Below are positions 21,191-23,997 of a DNA stretch of 23,997 nt, piece after piece. Source of the stretch: Nymphaea colorata (Eukaryota; Streptophyta; Magnoliopsida; Nymphaeales; Nymphaeaceae); NCBI RefSeq assembly GCF_008831285.2, contig NW_022204789.1, positions 1 through 23,997 on the forward strand. The letters are read 5' to 3'. Made by a program: the position numbers and the translations under genes. How positions within the stretch are numbered: position 1 is the first letter of the stretch; every line of letters begins with the position of its first letter. The notes beneath the pieces were generated by a model. The model saw only the letters and a list, made by a program, of their open reading frames with translations, did no database searches and was not told the origin of the DNA.

Positions 21191-21381
21191 CTATTTATTT
21201 ATTACTAACCTAACAGAAGCTATATCCCTTCTCACTCCATACCAGATCACCCTAGATCTTCCCTCTCTTTCTCTTTGAGATGAATATAGCATGATAGGGT
21301 GGGACAAGGTGGGTGTATGTGGTGGTTATTGGTACGTCTAATCTAGATGTTACTTTTTGAGAATAGATAATAAAATTAGTG
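21191..21381. promoter_or_regulatory. Divergent promoter region, 191 bp
   Basis: Lies between opposed starts of the PH-TPR gene and the gene at 21382. AT-rich with TATTTATTTATTA near 21192-21205; no specific site recognised. Confidence 0.45.
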
Positions 21382-22123
21382 ATGAAGGAGCCCGAGAAGT
21401 CCAGCCGTAAGCACATGGGCGACCTGCGCAAGCACTCCATCTCCGAAAAGACGCGCTCCGATAACGCTCCTTCCTACAAGGAGGAACAGTACACCGCTCT
21501 TCTCTGCCGCGACATGAAGAGTCTCGGACGCAAGTACGCCCAAGAAAACCTCTTCAAGGGCAAGGAGAAGGGACAGGAGCACCACGAAATAGTCATTCCG
21601 ATGAACTCGTTCGCAACTCCAGGCAGTTTCGCATGCTGAGGGAAAAGATGCAGCTCCGGGAAGCCGTATTCAGCAAAGAATTCAATGAACTCTCAGAGGT
21701 AATGCCCTCCCCACCTAGACCAGGAGCAAACTGAGACAGGAGGTCGCCGAAATCAAGTCCAGCAGCTACAATACGAAACTCGCTCTGTGGGAACTCAAGA
21801 ACCAAATCCTCGAACTCAAAGGCATCCTCAACGACGAGGAGGAGGAAAGCCGAAGACTCGAACGCTAACTGGCAGCTCCTCCCCAGCAGCAATACTACGC
21901 CTAGGAGGACTACCCTGGCGAGGAAGAGGAAGGCGAGCTCCCGCCAGGAGAGTAGTAATACGAGATGGAGGGCCAGTTGCGCGTTCACTCGGAGTAGGGC
22001 AGGGAGGAGAGCGAGGAAATGGACGTGAGGATGATCGCTTCCGAGATCAATCCTCCGCGCATGAACCCGGAGAGTCTGAGCGACCTGAAGAAGAAGAAAG
22101 AGGAGGACTCCAGTCTTGATTGA
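21382..22123 (+). CDS. Charged coiled-coil protein, about 240 aa
   Basis: Start ATG 21382 (MKEPEKSSRKHMGDLRKHS). A 20-nt intron at 21699-21718 is clear. One further slip near 21597-21601 needs a missing base (IVIP-DELVRNSRQFRMLREK); a 35-nt GT-AG removal is a weaker alternative. The centre is a coiled coil (LRQEVAEIKSSSYNTKLAL), the C-terminal third is very acidic with runs of Glu (many as TAG/TAA), ending KKKKEEDSSLD before TGA 22121-22123. Family not recognised. Converges with the last gene over a 57-bp gap. Confidence 0.75.
21699..21718 (+). other. 20-nt intron
   Basis: GTAATGCCCTCCCCACCTAG. Splicing joins FNELSE to TRSKLRQEV and bypasses a TGA at 21732. Confidence 0.92.
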
Positions 22124-22180
22124 CATACTCTATTTACTTGCAATCTGTCTTCACTCGCAGGAATGTAAAAATCATGGCAG

Positions 22181-23788
22181 TCACTCGTTGAACTCGTTGA
22201 GGACTGCGGAAGAGTGCAGATTTGGTTCTGGTTTTGGATCTCAAAACCGAGATGCTCCAGAATACTGTACTAACGCTTCCCTGGCTCTTTGATCACAGAA
22301 GACTGCCGAACACGCAGGTGGGGAACTATTATGACCCAATCTAGAAGATGAAGTGCTTCTGGGTGGTCTTGGCTGTTCCGAATTTTTGGCTATTTCCGTC
22401 GGAACTAGCAACTAGTAGGACTCTAGGCGATCGTCGGGGGAAAGGTGCCACTGATGGACCTTACAGCTGCATGTCCCTTGCACACTAGCTCCTCCTCAGT
22501 GTACTGCTTTTACTTTGCCTCTTGTCCCTCTTCACATGTCAGCTCCCTTTTGCCGTCGTAAGTCACCTGGATCCCTCCGATGAGGCCGCTCATGCGCTCT
22601 ATGAACACCTTTATGCCTGTGATGCGCGCAGATAGGTTTGTCTTGCCCAGAAGGATGCGGTCAGTGAAGCGTTGCCCTTGGGAGAAGGCAATCCGACCTC
22701 GTCGAATTTAAAAGATGATTCAGTCCCTTGTTCTTCAGGTTAGGCTTGGAAGGAAGCAGTTTCTGCGGGTTATGGCCTTGGTGACTGGACAGAGAGCGTA
22801 TGGGATTGAGCGGCTTGAGGTTGCTGGGGATCACCCTTCCCTTCATCACTGCGATTTCCTTCTAAAGGTTTTCGATTTCGTTTTCGCATTAAAGCAGCTT
22901 GTTGCGCGACGCCATGTTTTTACGCACTGCCTCCTGTCTATCCTCCTCCGCTTGTGCGAACTGCTTTTCGTGGTCGGTGAGCATCTTTTGCAAAAGTGCA
23001 ACTTCTCCAAGCAGAGCCTAGTAATGCTCTCGAGTGCGGTCCTAAACTTCCTCCTCTTCAGTGCGGTTGCTAATATTGGCGTCCTCGTGGCTCTCGTTGG
23101 CTCTGCTTTCCGAGATTCCCTTGCGAGCATTGACTGTTCTCAGTGCCCTATTGCGAAGTTCTTCAAGCTAGCCTGCTGCCGCTCCCATCTAAAGCAGCTA
23201 ATTTTCGAATTTCTTGATGGCTTCATGCTGTTTCTTCATGTTGCCCACCCTCAGCGCCTCATTCTGTTCCAAATATCTCAGCTTCTCCTTGTGGAACTTG
23301 GCCTCTTCCGCTAGCTTCTTCGTCTGGATTTACATCTAATTGTTTTGACTATGATTTTCGAGTCTTCGTGAGTTCTCCTGGGTGGCTTTCTGTTCTTTTG
23401 CCACTGCTGCTTGAGCTTTTCCGCCATGGCCTTTTTTCCTTGATGATGAGTTCTATCTGTGTGCTCTTCTGGGTGACTGATCCGCCGCTCCTGCCGCCTC
23501 CTTCCAGTTTGCTGATTTCGTACTCGTACATTTTGATCTTTTTATAGGAGTTGGCGAGTTCCTTGTTGAGGACTTCTAGGCTTTCCTCCCACTGGAAGAT
23601 GCTTTCGCGTTTCTTGGGAGCCTCTTCCTCCTAGCTGCCCTCGAAGCGTTCCTCCATGGTGCGCTGGATCTTCACAGTTCTCCCTTCAGCTTGGAATTTT
23701 TGAGCTCGAGGCCCTTGATGAGCTCGTCCTTGGGGTCCACCTACGGCCGACGCACCAGCAGAGGAGCGTTGATGAATTCGTTCTCCAT
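22181..23788 (-). CDS. Coiled-coil plus jacalin-like protein, frame broken as sequenced
   Basis: Starts MENEFINAPLLVRRPEVD. The first two thirds are coiled coil (RQEAVRKNMASRNKLLECEN, KLAEEAKFHKEKLRYLEQNE). The C-terminal part (from about 22680) resembles a jacalin-like beta-prism: RITGIKVFIERMSGLIGGIQ with VTYDGK, then VRSISGTF, SSDGNSQKFGTAK, FPTCVFGSL and a final YSILEHLGFEI strand; such domains bind sugars or proteins. The likely end is VLNEFNE and TGA 22183-22181. About nine slips (near 23675, 23434, 23403, 22738, 22675, 22436, 22406, 22299, 22216) all need one added base and none matches a 20-nt intron. Sequencing deletions are likelier than a true pseudogene because the domain logic survives every slip. 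Confidence 0.65.
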
Positions 23789-23922
23789 AATTATTATAAT
23801 TTTATCGCAAAGCCCGCAATCACATGCAACAATTAATCCCACCACAACTATTACCATATAGATATCAATCCTTGCCTGTAGGGTATATAAGATCAGTTGA
23901 GAGAGATTGATAGGATAAACTG
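23789..23922 (+). other. Subtelomeric spacer, 134 bp
   Basis: AT-rich sequence between the last gene's start codon and the telomere. It must contain that gene's promoter and 5' leader; no subtelomeric repeat is present. Confidence 0.7.
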
Positions 23923-23997
23923 TTGGGGTTGGGGTTGGGGTTGGGGTTGGGGTTGGGGTTGGGGTTGGGGTTGGGGTTGGGGTTGGGGTTGGGTTGG
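23923..23997 (+). repeat. Telomere, TTGGGG repeats
   Basis: About twelve head-to-tail TTGGGG units with the G-rich strand running to the right-hand end, as at a chromosome terminus. The last full unit reads TTGGG, one G short. TTGGGG is the telomere unit of Tetrahymena and other Oligohymenophorea. No telomere is seen at the left end. Confidence 0.97.

Noticed and set aside
22715-23314. Plus-strand hydrophobic frame of 199 codons
   Set aside because: Antisense shadow of the coiled-coil part of the telomere-side gene; Glu/Lys-rich helices read backwards give Leu/Phe/Ser-rich frames.
1-23997. UAR = Gln (the common ciliate code, table 6)
   Set aside because: It would put Gln at the APE and alpha-C positions of active-looking kinases and break the Lys-Glu alternation.
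1-23997. Euplotes-style programmed frameshifting at AAA-TAA/TAG
   Set aside because: UAA and UAG are read in frame throughout, and the slips do not sit at such sites; the Euplotes telomere unit also differs.
1-23997. CRISPR array, insertion sequence, virus or toxin genes
   Set aside because: No spaced direct repeats, transposase motifs, terminal inverted repeats or virus-like proteins were seen; the only tandem repeats are the telomere and the Lys-Glu tract.

Overview
This looks like one end of a macronuclear chromosome from a ciliate, most likely a peritrich (Oligohymenophorea). Three signs support this. (1) The window ends at 23923-23997 in a telomere of TTGGGG repeats. (2) UGA is the only stop that closes the genes, while UAA and UAG occur throughout good coding frames. 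In two separate protein kinases UAA/UAG fall exactly on the invariant Glu of the APE motif and (in one) on the alpha-C Glu, and in a Lys-Glu tract they alternate with GAG/GAA, so they are read as glutamate (the peritrich nuclear code, NCBI table 30), not glutamine. (3) Introns are tiny GT-AG introns, nearly all exactly 20 nt. All protein calls below use UAA/UAG = Glu. With the standard code every gene shatters into fragments.

Layout, left to right: a truncated SHIPPO/STPG-repeat protein (1-1336,+); a WD40 protein (1372-2271,+); a NEK-type kinase (2420-3715,+); an AT-rich gap; a mitochondrial carrier of the SLC25A32/33/36 type (4255-5215,+); a coiled-coil protein (5509-6407,-); a RING-CH (MARCH-like) membrane ubiquitin ligase (6546-7259,+) running in frame into a 1039-residue coiled-coil protein (7260-10379,+); a small basic protein (10476-10984,-); two coiled-coil proteins (11037-12530,+ and 12611-13713,+); an N-terminally acylated EF-hand/PH/kinase protein resembling apicomplexan CDPK7 (13825-16026,-); a FAM221A-like cysteine-rich protein (16152-16811,-); a small coiled-coil protein (16856-17374,-); a 1249-residue PH/Lys-Glu/coiled-coil/TPR protein (17441-21190,-); a charged coiled-coil protein (21382-22123,+); and a coiled-coil plus jacalin-like protein (22181-23788,-) next to the telomere.

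The chromosome is very compact: most gaps are 35-150 bp, often divergent or convergent. Several products (SHIPPO repeats, NEK kinase, FAM221A, long coiled coils) fit a ciliary or cortical-cytoskeleton role, but nothing suggests an operon, and genes on the two strands alternate.

Reading frames are clean over long stretches (for example 3.75 kb at 17441-21190), but the genes at the two ends, plus a few interior spots, need repeated single-base corrections, nearly always a missing base and often in homopolymers. Uncorrected sequencing deletions near the contig ends are the simplest explanation. No RNA gene, CRISPR array, transposon or virus-like element was seen.
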